64,000 bases of DNA. Source: Chitinibacter sp. GC72 (GTDB lineage Bacteria; Pseudomonadota; Gammaproteobacteria; Burkholderiales; Chitinibacteraceae). Within the stretch, counting starts at the first letter, position 1. Each line of letters opens with the position of its first letter. Below are positions 25,458 through 31,927 of the stretch, in pieces. The translations under genes were made by a program, and so were the position numbers. The notes below the pieces were generated by a model. It searched no databases. It was not told where the DNA came from and saw nothing but the letters and a program-made list of their open reading frames with translations. The stretch covers positions 94,878 through 158,877 of the forward strand of contig NZ_VIRW01000006.1 in NCBI RefSeq assembly GCF_009760905.1, in the 5' to 3' direction.

Positions 25458-25471
25458 ATAGCCTTGCCTAT
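25458..25471. promoter_or_regulatory. Operator 3 in the cro-CI region
   Basis: ATAGCCTTGCCTAT differs from operator 1 at two positions. It directly abuts the CI start codon (25472), so its occupation could repress CI. Its centre is 25 bp from operator 2. Confidence 0.65.
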
Positions 25472-26152
25472 ATGAGCACACTACAAGAACGAATCTCCCT
25501 TCTTCTCAGCAAGACAGGGATTACTCAAAAAGACCTAGCAAATCGAATTGGTATTAAGCAGCCATCCGTCGCGGCGTGGCTAAGCGGGAAAACCAAGCGA
25601 ATTGAAGGCGCGAATCTCCTAAGAGCGGCCAAGGCGCTCGAGGTAAATCCAGAATGGCTAGCAACTGGACAGGGCGAAATGCGCCCTCAAGAAAACCAAG
25701 AAAGTGAGGGTATGTATCCGCGCGCCCCATCCAAAGAAGATTACGCACTGATACCCCAGTACAGCACCAAGGGCGCGTGCGGCAACGGCCATTACAATGA
25801 TCACGTTGAAGTGGTGGGCGGGCTCACCTTCAAACGCAGCTGGCTGGATCGGCTGGGCATCAACGAACATCAGGCCTGCGTCATTTATGCCACAGGCGAC
25901 AGCATGAGCCCAACGATCCACGATGGCGACGTAGTGTTGATCGACCAGGCTCCGCACCCCGCCCGCACCGGCGAGGTCTACGCCATCATGATGGATGATG
26001 AAGTCATCATCAAACGGCTATCCAAAGAATTCGGCCTGCTCTTGCTGCGCAGCGACAACGCCAACAAAGCCGCCTACCCCGACATCACAGTACCACCCCA
26101 GCATGAGCTGCAAATCATCGGCCGCGTAGTGTGGCGCGGAGGTGGGCTGTAA
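25472..26152 (+). CDS. LexA-like CI repressor (XRE plus S24 peptidase)
   Basis: 226 residues. A helix-turn-helix (ITQKDLANRIGIKQPSVAAW, 17-36) is followed by a cleavage region GACGNG (101-106) and an S24 peptidase domain with Ser144 (GDSMSP) and Lys181 (VIIKRL). Repressors of this type hold the prophage silent and cut themselves when RecA is activated, so induction by DNA damage is expected. The start at 25472 has no ribosome site and directly follows operator 3, so the mRNA may be leaderless, as for lambda cI from its maintenance promoter. Confidence 0.9.
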   Translation: MSTLQERISLLLSKTGITQKDLANRIGIKQPSVAAWLSGKTKRIEGANLLRAAKALEVNPEWLATGQGEMRPQENQESEGMYPRAPSKEDYALIPQYSTKGACGNGHYNDHVEVVGGLTFKRSWLDRLGINEHQACVIYATGDSMSPTIHDGDVVLIDQAPHPARTGEVYAIMMDDEVIIKRLSKEFGLLLLRSDNANKAAYPDITVPPQHELQIIGRVVWRGGGL

Positions 26153-26329
26153 GCAATTACCGCAACATACTGCTTACTTTCTGTTGATAGTTCTGTGTAT
26201 AATTAGTGATAACTTGAACATAAAGTTTTGGTTCATTTAGTCGATCTAATAAAGCAAGGCAGTAACGCGAGCATTTCTCGCATTTTTTTACGCCTACTAG
26301 TTTGCACAGAAATCTTGAGGAGCACTGAC

Positions 26330-26506
26330 ATGAGAAACGCTTACCACCCCGTCGTGGCTCAAGGCGCACATCAAAAGTTAGCGCCGGTTTCTGTTGCTCA
26401 AACAAAAAACAACCCCTCTGTTGCAGCTTCAATTGAGCGCGCCTGCCTATTTTCGTTTGAAGCGGTGCAACACATGAAGGTTTTGGCGTGGCCGAAAACC
26501 CGATAA
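26330..26506 (+). CDS. 58-residue protein paired with nucleotidyltransferase
   Basis: The ATG at 26330 has GAGGAG eight bases upstream. The protein is small with a Gln/Ala/Val-rich middle and no motif I recognise. Its end overlaps the start of the nucleotidyltransferase by 19 bases, so the two are co-translated. A possible promoter with TATAAT at 26198-26203 lies upstream. It may be a partner or antitoxin of the next protein; this is inferred only from the arrangement. Confidence 0.55.
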   Translation: MRNAYHPVVAQGAHQKLAPVSVAQTKNNPSVAASIERACLFSFEAVQHMKVLAWPKTR

Positions 26507-27333
26507 ACACCCCAGAAGATCAATACGCTACATTCACCAAAGATGATTTAAAGCGGCTATTTGACGCATATACCCCCGCCGATGTTGATAATAAAACCAA
26601 GCAGGTGCTGGTGGGCGGCCAGTCGTTGGTCATTTGGATGTTTTATTACGGCATTGATGGATCAGCATCAAAAAACCCCTATTTACTGACCCATGACGTC
26701 GATTTTTTAAGCAATCTGGAAGATGCCAGAGCATTAACCCGGCGACTAAACGTCACGCTCACCGAAGCTGGACTAAGCAATCCCGATCCTTGCTGCGCAA
26801 CATCGGTTTTTGATTCGGTGAATGGCGGCAAGCTGCGCCTTGATTTTCTAAAGACCGTCTGCGGCCTCGACATCAAAAAATTGCGCGCCCGATCTATCCC
26901 CTGCGACTTTCCGGAGCTGGGCACCATCTGGATCATGCACCCGCTCGACTGCCTGACCAGCCGCATTGCCAATCTTGCGCAGATCCCAAGCAAGCGGGAC
27001 TCCAACGGCGTAGAGCAAGCAAGAATGGCACTTGAGGTAGCAAAAAAATACTTTACCCAGCGCCTAGCCATGTCACCTTCTGACGCGCACCATGACGCTC
27101 ATTATTTACGCGACCTTGCCAACTCCAAATATGGGCTGTATTGCTTTCAGCAATACCGCATTGACGTTCTGGAGGCAGTTACCCAGCACGAAAAAATATC
27201 ACCCCAATTTGCAGAAATTGAATGGCCCAAAGTTAAGCTGCGCATTCAGCTGCGCCGCGAGAGCCAGATGAAACTCCAAGCTGAAATGGCCTACGCCAAA
27301 CACCAGCGCGAACAAAAGAAAAAGACAGGATAA
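26488..27333 (+). CDS. Nucleotidyltransferase-fold protein, AbiEii-like
   Basis: 281 residues from a GTG at 26488. It has the nucleotidyltransferase signature: GGQS (43-46) and HDVDF with Asp70 and Asp72. The overall plan (N-terminal catalytic region, helical C-terminus with basic end) is like AbiEii-type toxins and related abortive-infection or toxin-antitoxin nucleotidyltransferases. The gene sits among morons next to the repressor, where superinfection-exclusion genes are often found. A defence role is inference; a metabolic nucleotidyltransferase is not excluded. Confidence 0.65.
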   Translation: MAENPINTPEDQYATFTKDDLKRLFDAYTPADVDNKTKQVLVGGQSLVIWMFYYGIDGSASKNPYLLTHDVDFLSNLEDARALTRRLNVTLTEAGLSNPDPCCATSVFDSVNGGKLRLDFLKTVCGLDIKKLRARSIPCDFPELGTIWIMHPLDCLTSRIANLAQIPSKRDSNGVEQARMALEVAKKYFTQRLAMSPSDAHHDAHYLRDLANSKYGLYCFQQYRIDVLEAVTQHEKISPQFAEIEWPKVKLRIQLRRESQMKLQAEMAYAKHQREQKKKTG

Positions 27334-27401
27334 GCGTCTACACATCAGTGTCGCCCATTATCCCGACCCAGCCCAGCAAAATTCCCTTATTTCTTTACCG
27401 G

Positions 27402-27439
27402 GTGTAAATTTCTCCTTGCTTACTTTGGAGAGTAACACC
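27402..27439 (+). promoter_or_regulatory. Leader element A, near-copy of the one before the nuclease gene
   Basis: It contains GTGTAAATTTCT, four variable bases, and GCTTACTTTGGAGAGTAA. The second block can fold as TTACT/AGTAA with the ribosome site GGAG in the loop. The same two blocks occur at 29623-29656 with identical spacing. Confidence 0.65.
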
Positions 27440-28231
27440 ATGTTCAAAAAAATCATCCTGATCCCTATCCTTTGCTGTGTCGCGGCCAGCGCCCTCGCCG
27501 CCAAACCGAAAAAGACCCGCGCCACTTTTTTTCAAGGCGTCATAAACATCCAGCCAGACACCACCAAATTAACCTCAGCGCAAACAGCCGGCAACGACCC
27601 CAGCTGCATTTATGGCGCGGCACAAGCACTTTCAAAAGCCACACCACTGCAAAAAGATGAGTACGAAAAAACAGCCGATTTTGAATCCCGTCTTGAAGCC
27701 TATAACGAAAAACTAGGGAAGATAAAGATATGTGGCGACCTCACTGTGGGCAATCAATTCGCCATCGCCTACTATGCTGAGCAATCCTACGATGCAGACC
27801 GCGAGCTACTTACGCTCAGCATTGAGCAGGACAAAGCCAGAGGCACCGGCTGTGGGATCACTCTTCCCAACGGCTACAGCGAGAAAAATGGCAAAACCTA
27901 CACCGGGCAAAACAGCTTTGGGGTAAAGAAGAAAATCAAAACCATCTACGCCACCGAAAAAATACTGGCTGAAAATGAAACTTATCGACCGTGCGGCACT
28001 GAGCCCGTACAAATATCAATGCCGCCAGAGCAGGCCAAAAAAATGCAATTTGTCCGTGCACTGCGGATCGGCCGCCTAAGCAGCCCTTATTTTACGATCC
28101 ACAATGAAGAAGGCACGCCAACCATAAGCGATCCAACGCACATCTTCTGGGCTACTGGCCACGCACATGTGGAATGGACTGATACCATTTACTTTAACAT
28201 GATCACTGGGGACATCCTTAGACCCCAATAA
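27440..28231 (+). CDS. Exported protein of unknown function (moron)
   Basis: 263 residues. The first 21 (MFKKIILIPILCCVAASALA, then A) form a clear signal peptide, so the protein should be periplasmic or outer-membrane associated. The mature part has several cysteines (for example near residues 54, 100, 142 and 187) that could form disulphides. The gene has its own leader and terminator, typical of a moron expressed in the lysogen. It might alter the cell surface or exclude other phages, but no family is recognised. Confidence 0.7.
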   Translation: MFKKIILIPILCCVAASALAAKPKKTRATFFQGVINIQPDTTKLTSAQTAGNDPSCIYGAAQALSKATPLQKDEYEKTADFESRLEAYNEKLGKIKICGDLTVGNQFAIAYYAEQSYDADRELLTLSIEQDKARGTGCGITLPNGYSEKNGKTYTGQNSFGVKKKIKTIYATEKILAENETYRPCGTEPVQISMPPEQAKKMQFVRALRIGRLSSPYFTIHNEEGTPTISDPTHIFWATGHAHVEWTDTIYFNMITGDILRPQ

Positions 28232-28255
28232 TCATCCTGCCTTAGCCCAAACACC

Positions 28256-28278
28256 AACCCGCCTCGGTGGGTTTTTTT
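28256..28278 (+). terminator. Intrinsic terminator after exported-protein gene
   Basis: A 7-bp stem AACCCGC/GTGGGTT with loop CTCG is followed by a T run. Confidence 0.75.
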
Positions 28279-28290
28279 AACGAACAATAA

Positions 28291-28333
28291 TCAACCAAAT
28301 ATGGTTGACTTATATTTTTGTAATTGTTAAGAT
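28291..28333 (+). promoter_or_regulatory. Promoter with palindromic operator for XRE-peptidase pair
   Basis: The -35 TTGACT (28305-28310) and -10 TAAGAT (28328-28333) are 17 bp apart. The perfect inverted repeat TCAACCAAATATGGTTGA (28291-28308) overlaps the -35, so the XRE protein probably represses its own operon. Confidence 0.65.
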
Positions 28334-28385
28334 TGCAAGCGTGGGAAGTTTACTTTTCACTGTTTTTACGACAAGGAGTCACATT

Positions 28386-28745
28386 ATGCTTACCCCGTTT
28401 GGAAAATACTTGCGTAAATTACGCATCGACCATGGGAAGCTACTAAAAAGTATGGCCGATAGTTTGAAAGTTACGTCCTCTTATCTAAGCGCTGTGGAAA
28501 TGGGTAAAAAAGCAGTACCAGACAGCTGGATTGGCGAAATCGCAGCCGAATACCAGCTTGACGATAGCGAACAAAAAAAACTAAAAAATCTAGCTGAAAT
28601 GTCCAAACCAGAGTTTAAAGTTCAAGTCCCAAAAGAAGCCAGCGACATTGCTAGAGAAACTGTTGCGGTATTTGCTCGCAAAGCAGCAAGCCTGGACGAT
28701 GAAGCGTTTAGAAAACTTTTGGAATTACTTAAGAAAGGAGAGTAA
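28386..28745 (+). CDS. XRE-family regulator
   Basis: 119 residues from the ATG at 28386, with AAGGAG upstream. An XRE-type helix-turn-helix lies at about 8-60 (FGKYLRKLRIDHGKLLKSMADSL, SSYLSAVEMGKK). The C-terminal part is a helical region that could contact the peptidase. It is followed after five bases by an ImmA/IrrE-type peptidase gene. Together they resemble ImmR/ImmA and similar pairs in which the protease cleaves the repressor under stress. Confidence 0.8.
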   Translation: MLTPFGKYLRKLRIDHGKLLKSMADSLKVTSSYLSAVEMGKKAVPDSWIGEIAAEYQLDDSEQKKLKNLAEMSKPEFKVQVPKEASDIARETVAVFARKAASLDDEAFRKLLELLKKGE

Positions 28746-28750
28746 GAAAT

Positions 28751-29257
28751 ATGCACCACGGCATTAAGGTGCCAGCACAAAGCTGTGACAGCATAGCGTC
28801 AATTGTTGAAGCGCTTCGTACTGGATGCAAAGTAAATGGTGTAATCAAATTTCCAATCGTAGAAGCCCTAGAGCTTTTGGTCGCAGAAGGCTTTCAAGTT
28901 TTGCCCATAGATGAAATGGGGGAAAATGAAGGCTTAACCTACCCTGACTCAGGGGTAGTTTGCATCAGAGAGGACGTCTACGAAAAGGCAGTTGATGGCG
29001 ACCCAAGAGCCCGATTCACTTTGGCTCATGAGCTTGGTCATCTAGTTCTTCATAAAAATATTGGATTAGCGCGCTCCAATTCAAATTTAGTAATGAAGAT
29101 TTATGAAAATAGCGAGTGGCAAGCCGATGAATTTGCGGGTCAGCTACTTGCACCAGATCATATCATTGCCAAAATGAAAACAGCCGCTGAAATTGCAGCA
29201 AAATGCGGAATTAGCCTAAGTTCAGCCATGATCAGGCAAAAGAAAAAGAACCGATAA
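28751..29257 (+). CDS. ImmA/IrrE-family metallopeptidase
   Basis: 168 residues with the zinc motif HELGH (93-97) and a downstream Glu in SEWQADEFA (near 122) that can be the third ligand. ImmA/IrrE peptidases usually cut a partner XRE repressor, here encoded just upstream. The pair could be a second, stress-sensing immunity switch or a toxin-antitoxin-like unit within the prophage. The stop lies inside the terminator stem that follows. Confidence 0.8.
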   Translation: MHHGIKVPAQSCDSIASIVEALRTGCKVNGVIKFPIVEALELLVAEGFQVLPIDEMGENEGLTYPDSGVVCIREDVYEKAVDGDPRARFTLAHELGHLVLHKNIGLARSNSNLVMKIYENSEWQADEFAGQLLAPDHIIAKMKTAAEIAAKCGISLSSAMIRQKKKNR

Positions 29258-29280
29258 GTTTGCAGACTTATCGGTTCTTT
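29249..29280 (+). terminator. Intrinsic terminator overlapping peptidase stop
   Basis: An 11-bp perfect stem AACCGATAAGT/ACTTATCGGTT with a six-base loop is followed by CTTT. The peptidase stop codon (29255-29257) lies in the left arm. Confidence 0.75.
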
Positions 29281-29284
29281 ATGG

Positions 29285-29439
29285 CTAGGAATTTATTCCT
29301 AGTGTTGGATCTCCGACCTCCAGCAACATCTGGAAAATTGGAAAACCTTAGTAACGTAGAGAACTACTAAAGTATACCAATTAGGACAGAATGTCCAGAG
29401 TAATAGTGTCGGCAACCTTTGATAAAAGGAGTTGCCACC
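29285..29439 (+). ncRNA. Structured leader before a 32-residue gene
   Basis: This 155-base stretch is dense in inverted repeats: CTAGGAATTTATTCCTAG (29285-29302); CCAG/CTGG (about 29319-29332); a nested ATTGG [TTAGTA...TACTAA] CCAAT (29337-29381); GGACA/TGTCC (about 29383-29395); and GGCAAC...GTTGCC (about 29411-29436), which holds the AAAGGA ribosome site. It looks like a regulatory RNA or riboregulated leader. It matches no riboswitch I know. Confidence 0.5.
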
Positions 29440-29538
29440 ATGGGTCCAAAATTGGTTCATGTTCGCACTTACTCGCGTTATCGCTATGGTCAATGGGAGC
29501 AAGTATGCACCCATTGGCGTAGCCTTCCACGCGGCTAA
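29440..29538 (+). CDS. 32-residue basic protein behind a structured leader
   Basis: A strong ribosome site (AAAAGGAG) precedes the ATG at 29440, and a terminator follows the stop after seven bases, so this small frame is a complete expression unit. The peptide is basic and rich in aromatic residues (VRTYSRYRYGQWEQVCTHWRS). It is not hydrophobic, so it is unlikely to be a type I membrane toxin. Function unknown; I have a vague impression of similar small proteins in other prophages that I cannot confirm here. Confidence 0.6.
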   Translation: MGPKLVHVRTYSRYRYGQWEQVCTHWRSLPRG

Positions 29539-29545
29539 ACAAACT

Positions 29546-29567
29546 AACCCGCCACGGCGGGTTTTTT
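29546..29567 (+). terminator. Intrinsic terminator after 32-residue gene
   Basis: A 7-bp stem AACCCGC/GCGGGTT with loop CACG is followed by six T. Confidence 0.8.
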
Positions 29568-29622
29568 CTTGCATATACACCCGCCACACTCCACCCCTTC
29601 AATTTTGCTTTTCCCTGCCATG

Positions 29623-29661
29623 CGTGTAAATTTCTAAAGGCTTACTTTGGAGAGTAAAAGC
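29623..29661 (+). promoter_or_regulatory. Leader element B before nuclease gene
   Basis: It holds the same GTGTAAATTTCT and GCTTACTTTGGAGAGTAA blocks as leader A, again four bases apart. GTGTAAATTT could be an extended -10 region, and the TTACT/AGTAA stem presents the GGAG site in its loop. Confidence 0.65.
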
Positions 29662-30819
29662 ATGGAAAACTTTACCCAGCGCATCAAAACGCACATCCAG
29701 CACGTCAATAATGTCGGATCACACTGCAATAGCGAAGAAACCACCAAACAAGCATTGATCCTACCCCTGCTCGACATCCTGGGCTTTAGCCCCTACGACC
29801 CTACCAAGGTCAAAGCAGAATACGCTGCAGATTTCCCGGGTGCAAAAAACAATGAGCGCGTTGATTACGCTTTGTTTTGCCAAGGTGTACCCGTCATGTT
29901 TATTGAGGCCAAAGCCTTTACCGAAAAACTCAGCAATCACGCCCCCCAGCTGGCGCGTTATTTCAACGCCACCCCCGAAGTTGCTGTAGCCGCACTCACC
30001 AACGGGCAAGAATGGCGCTTCTTTACCGACCTGAACAACAAAAACGTGATGGATGAAAAACCCTTTCTGACCGTTGATTTTTCATCGGGTGAGATTGAAG
30101 AAACCCAGCAGCTGGCTCGCTTTCGCCACGACCAATTCCAGCCCGATGCGCTGCGCACCCTCGCGGAAGAAAGCATTTACCTAACCGCATTCAAAGCCGC
30201 CATCAGCAGCAGCCTACGCGAAGTAGACGCCGAATTCGTGCGCTACATCGCCACCAAAGCCAATATCCAACGTCAATTCAATCAGCGCTTCATTGATTCA
30301 ATCACCCCACTGGTTCGCCAAGCCGTCGAGAGAGCTGTGAGCGAAATGGTGCTCACAGGATTATCCAGCCCCAGCGCCGAAATCAGCCAAGCACCGATTG
30401 CCGCCGAGCCACCCACCAACGCCAAGAGTGAAGATGGCGACTGGGTTCATCCAGACAATTCGCGCATCATCACCACCGCAGCTGAACGCCGCCTGCACAA
30501 CATCGCGCAAGAAATCTTAGGTGACGAGCATGACGTTCAGGCCAAAGACACTGAGAGCTATTTCACCCTGCTCTATCAAGGTAAAACCAACCGCTGGCTG
30601 CTGCGCTATTACGGAGACAAAAAGCAACCCACCATCAGCCTGCCTTTTGACATATCGGAAAGCCAGAAAAACGAAATCAACCGCGCCGGGCTTAATCTAG
30701 CCAGCAACGGGCACATCAATTTGGACAAGCCTGAACACCTACACCGTATCAGCGGCCTGTTGCGTGATGCCTTAGAACACGCCTGCAACGATGAAAACTT
30801 CAAGCGCCAGACCGCATAA
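29662..30819 (+). CDS. Stand-alone PD-(D/E)XK nuclease, HsdR N-terminal type
   Basis: 385 residues from the ATG at 29662. The N-terminal 200 residues resemble the nuclease domain of type I restriction R subunits: an N-terminal helix with Glu25-Glu26, Asp68 (VDYAL), and Glu82-x-Lys84 (FIEAKAF) form the PD-(D/E)XK core. No helicase follows. The C-terminal 120 residues (from about 260) look like a separate domain with a LLYQGKTNRWLLRYYGDKK core. No methylase or specificity subunit is nearby. It may be a phage-exclusion nuclease expressed from the lysogen; the target is unknown. Confidence 0.75.
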   Translation: MENFTQRIKTHIQHVNNVGSHCNSEETTKQALILPLLDILGFSPYDPTKVKAEYAADFPGAKNNERVDYALFCQGVPVMFIEAKAFTEKLSNHAPQLARYFNATPEVAVAALTNGQEWRFFTDLNNKNVMDEKPFLTVDFSSGEIEETQQLARFRHDQFQPDALRTLAEESIYLTAFKAAISSSLREVDAEFVRYIATKANIQRQFNQRFIDSITPLVRQAVERAVSEMVLTGLSSPSAEISQAPIAAEPPTNAKSEDGDWVHPDNSRIITTAAERRLHNIAQEILGDEHDVQAKDTESYFTLLYQGKTNRWLLRYYGDKKQPTISLPFDISESQKNEINRAGLNLASNGHINLDKPEHLHRISGLLRDALEHACNDENFKRQTA

Positions 30820-30842
30820 GTCCTTACGACCACGATCACCCC

Positions 30843-30865
30843 AACCGCCTTCGGGCGGTTTTTTT
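30843..30865 (+). terminator. Intrinsic terminator after nuclease gene
   Basis: A 7-bp stem AACCGCC/GGCGGTT with a TTCG tetraloop is followed by seven T. Confidence 0.9.
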
Positions 30866-30883
30866 ACGCCCAATCAAAATAAA

Positions 30884-30897
30884 ATAACCATACCTAT
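30884..30897. promoter_or_regulatory. Upstream CI/Cro-type operator of the early promoter
   Basis: ATAACCATACCTAT matches operator 3 of the cro-CI region at 11 of 14 positions. It lies 35 bp (centre to centre) upstream of the second copy. Confidence 0.55.
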
Positions 30898-30906
30898 ATT
30901 TTTCTA

Positions 30907-30935
30907 TTGACCAAAAAGATAGACGTGGCTATATT
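30907..30935 (+). promoter_or_regulatory. Rightward early promoter with CI/Cro-type operator in its core
   Basis: TTGACC (30907-30912) and TATATT (30930-30935) are 17 bp apart. The operator-like ATAGACGTGGCTAT (30919-30932) fills the spacer and overlaps the -10; it matches operator 1 at 12 of 14 positions. CI should therefore silence the plus-strand early operon. Confidence 0.7.
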
Positions 30936-30952
30936 AACCCCATCACCCCAAC

Positions 30953-31010
30953 GCGCAGCGGTGCCGTAACGGGTGACGGCCACTCTCCAAAGCAAACCCA
31001 ACCGCTGCGC
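30953..31010 (+). ncRNA. Two-stem leader just after the early promoter
   Basis: GCGCAGCGGT (30953-30962) pairs perfectly with ACCGCTGCGC (31001-31010). Inside, GCCGT (30963-30967) pairs with ACGGC (30976-30980). The transcript from the promoter above should begin near 30942, so this would be its 5' end. It could be an antitermination or stability element. Confidence 0.5.
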
Positions 31011-31015
31011 CCAAT

Positions 31016-31036
31016 AAAAAACCCGCCTTGGCGGGT
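31016..31036 (-). terminator. Intrinsic terminator for the minus-strand gene at 31.2-31.4 kb
   Basis: On the minus strand, an ACCCGC/GCGGGT stem with a four-base loop is followed by six T. There is no T run on the plus strand, so it acts on leftward transcripts. Confidence 0.6.
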
Positions 31037-31048
31037 GGGATGCGGGAA

Positions 31049-31429
31049 ATGGATAGCAATCAGCCTTTTTTAGCCATCAGCAGCGAATCAACGCCCGAGC
31101 AGATGCTGCACGCTTGCCAACAAATGTTTAGCTTGGCGAGCCGCTTTGGCCTATCCGACGAACTGCAAATCATGCTGGTGATCGAGCTGCTATTGCGCCA
31201 GGGAGAAGAAGTATGGCTCACATTCGGGTCAGCTCAACCCACGTTCGCCCCTCGGCATCGTAAACCCGAACTTTCAGGCCGCTTTGCGAAGCATGCTGAT
31301 TTAGTTGCTGCATTAGCGCTTGATCCGACAGCTCACGGGGAAACATCGCTAGAACACCACCCCACGGCCTCGATTCACGCCCCTGCTGCTGCGCCTGATC
31401 CAGAAAATCTTGCAACGCACTACCAATAA
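31049..31429 (+). CDS. Hypothetical protein, first gene of the early operon
   Basis: 126 residues from the ATG at 31049 (GGTGGGA upstream). The first 60 residues look genuinely coding (PEQMLHACQQMFSLASRFGLSDELQIMLVIELLLRQGEEVW) and helical. The C-terminal half is low-complexity and lies opposite a minus-strand gene, so the true protein may be short or this may be a misread overlap. No family recognised. Confidence 0.45.
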   Translation: MDSNQPFLAISSESTPEQMLHACQQMFSLASRFGLSDELQIMLVIELLLRQGEEVWLTFGSAQPTFAPRHRKPELSGRFAKHADLVAALALDPTAHGETSLEHHPTASIHAPAAAPDPENLATHYQ

Positions 31430-31442
31430 ACACTTTTTCCAC
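31218..31442 (-). CDS. 74-residue protein antisense to the early operon
   Basis: It starts at a GTG with AAGGA seven bases upstream. The sequence looks like a normal small protein (DQALMQQLNQHASQSGLKVRVYDAEGRTWVEL), and a leftward terminator lies downstream at 31016-31036. It runs against the CI-controlled early operon, so it might be expressed in the lysogen. It overlaps the plus-strand frame by about 210 bases; probably not both are fully functional. Confidence 0.5.
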   Translation of the reverse strand: MEKVFIGSALQDFLDQAQQQGRESRPWGGVLAMFPRELSDQALMQQLNQHASQSGLKVRVYDAEGRTWVELTRM

Positions 31443-31549
31443 GGCGATTCCTTGTTAATCAGTTGAATGAAAGTCTCGGTAAAGACTTCAACAGTTTAGC
31501 AGGGCAATCGCCACCCAAACCTAGAAACACCAACCCAAGGAGGCCAGAA

Positions 31550-31918
31550 ATGGCACGTTCAGCAACAGACACCCTACGCGACATCGCGGGCGGCGAATTG
31601 GTCGAAGACCTTGGCGAAGCCATTCGCGAGCTCAATACCGCCATCAGCCTGATCGACAGCAAAAAAGGCGGCAGCATTACCCTCAAGCTCACCGTCAAAC
31701 CGGCAGGCCGCCAATCCGGCGCGCTGAATGTGGGCTACGACATCAAAACCAGCAAGCCAAGCCTGCCACGCCGCGAGTCGATCATGTTTGGTACGCCCGA
31801 AGGCGACATGCTGGCCACCGACCCAACGCAACGCCAGCTGGATCTGCGCCAGGTGGACACCAGCCCAACCACCGTGCGTGATCTACCCATCCAAGTTACC
31901 CAACTGAAACAAGCCTAA
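31550..31918 (+). CDS. Hypothetical phage protein upstream of DUF2303 gene
   Basis: 122 residues from the ATG at 31550, with AAGGAGG upstream. The N-terminal half is helical (DTLRDIAGGELVEDLGEAIRELNTAISLID), then a strand region (GSITLKLTVKPAG, GALNVGYDIKTSKP). It is consistently placed just before DUF2303/YfdQ-like genes in phages, which suggests a joint role, but its function is unknown. Confidence 0.65.
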   Translation: MARSATDTLRDIAGGELVEDLGEAIRELNTAISLIDSKKGGSITLKLTVKPAGRQSGALNVGYDIKTSKPSLPRRESIMFGTPEGDMLATDPTQRQLDLRQVDTSPTTVRDLPIQVTQLKQA

Positions 31919-31927
31919 GGACACACC

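Noticed and set aside
26157..26510. Minus-strand frame opposite the nucleotidyltransferase unit
   Set aside because: It overlaps the better supported 58-residue plus-strand gene and has no ribosome site.
29299..29602. Minus-strand frames across the structured leader
   Set aside because: They are shadows of the inverted repeats and lie opposite the 32-residue gene, which has a strong ribosome site and terminator.
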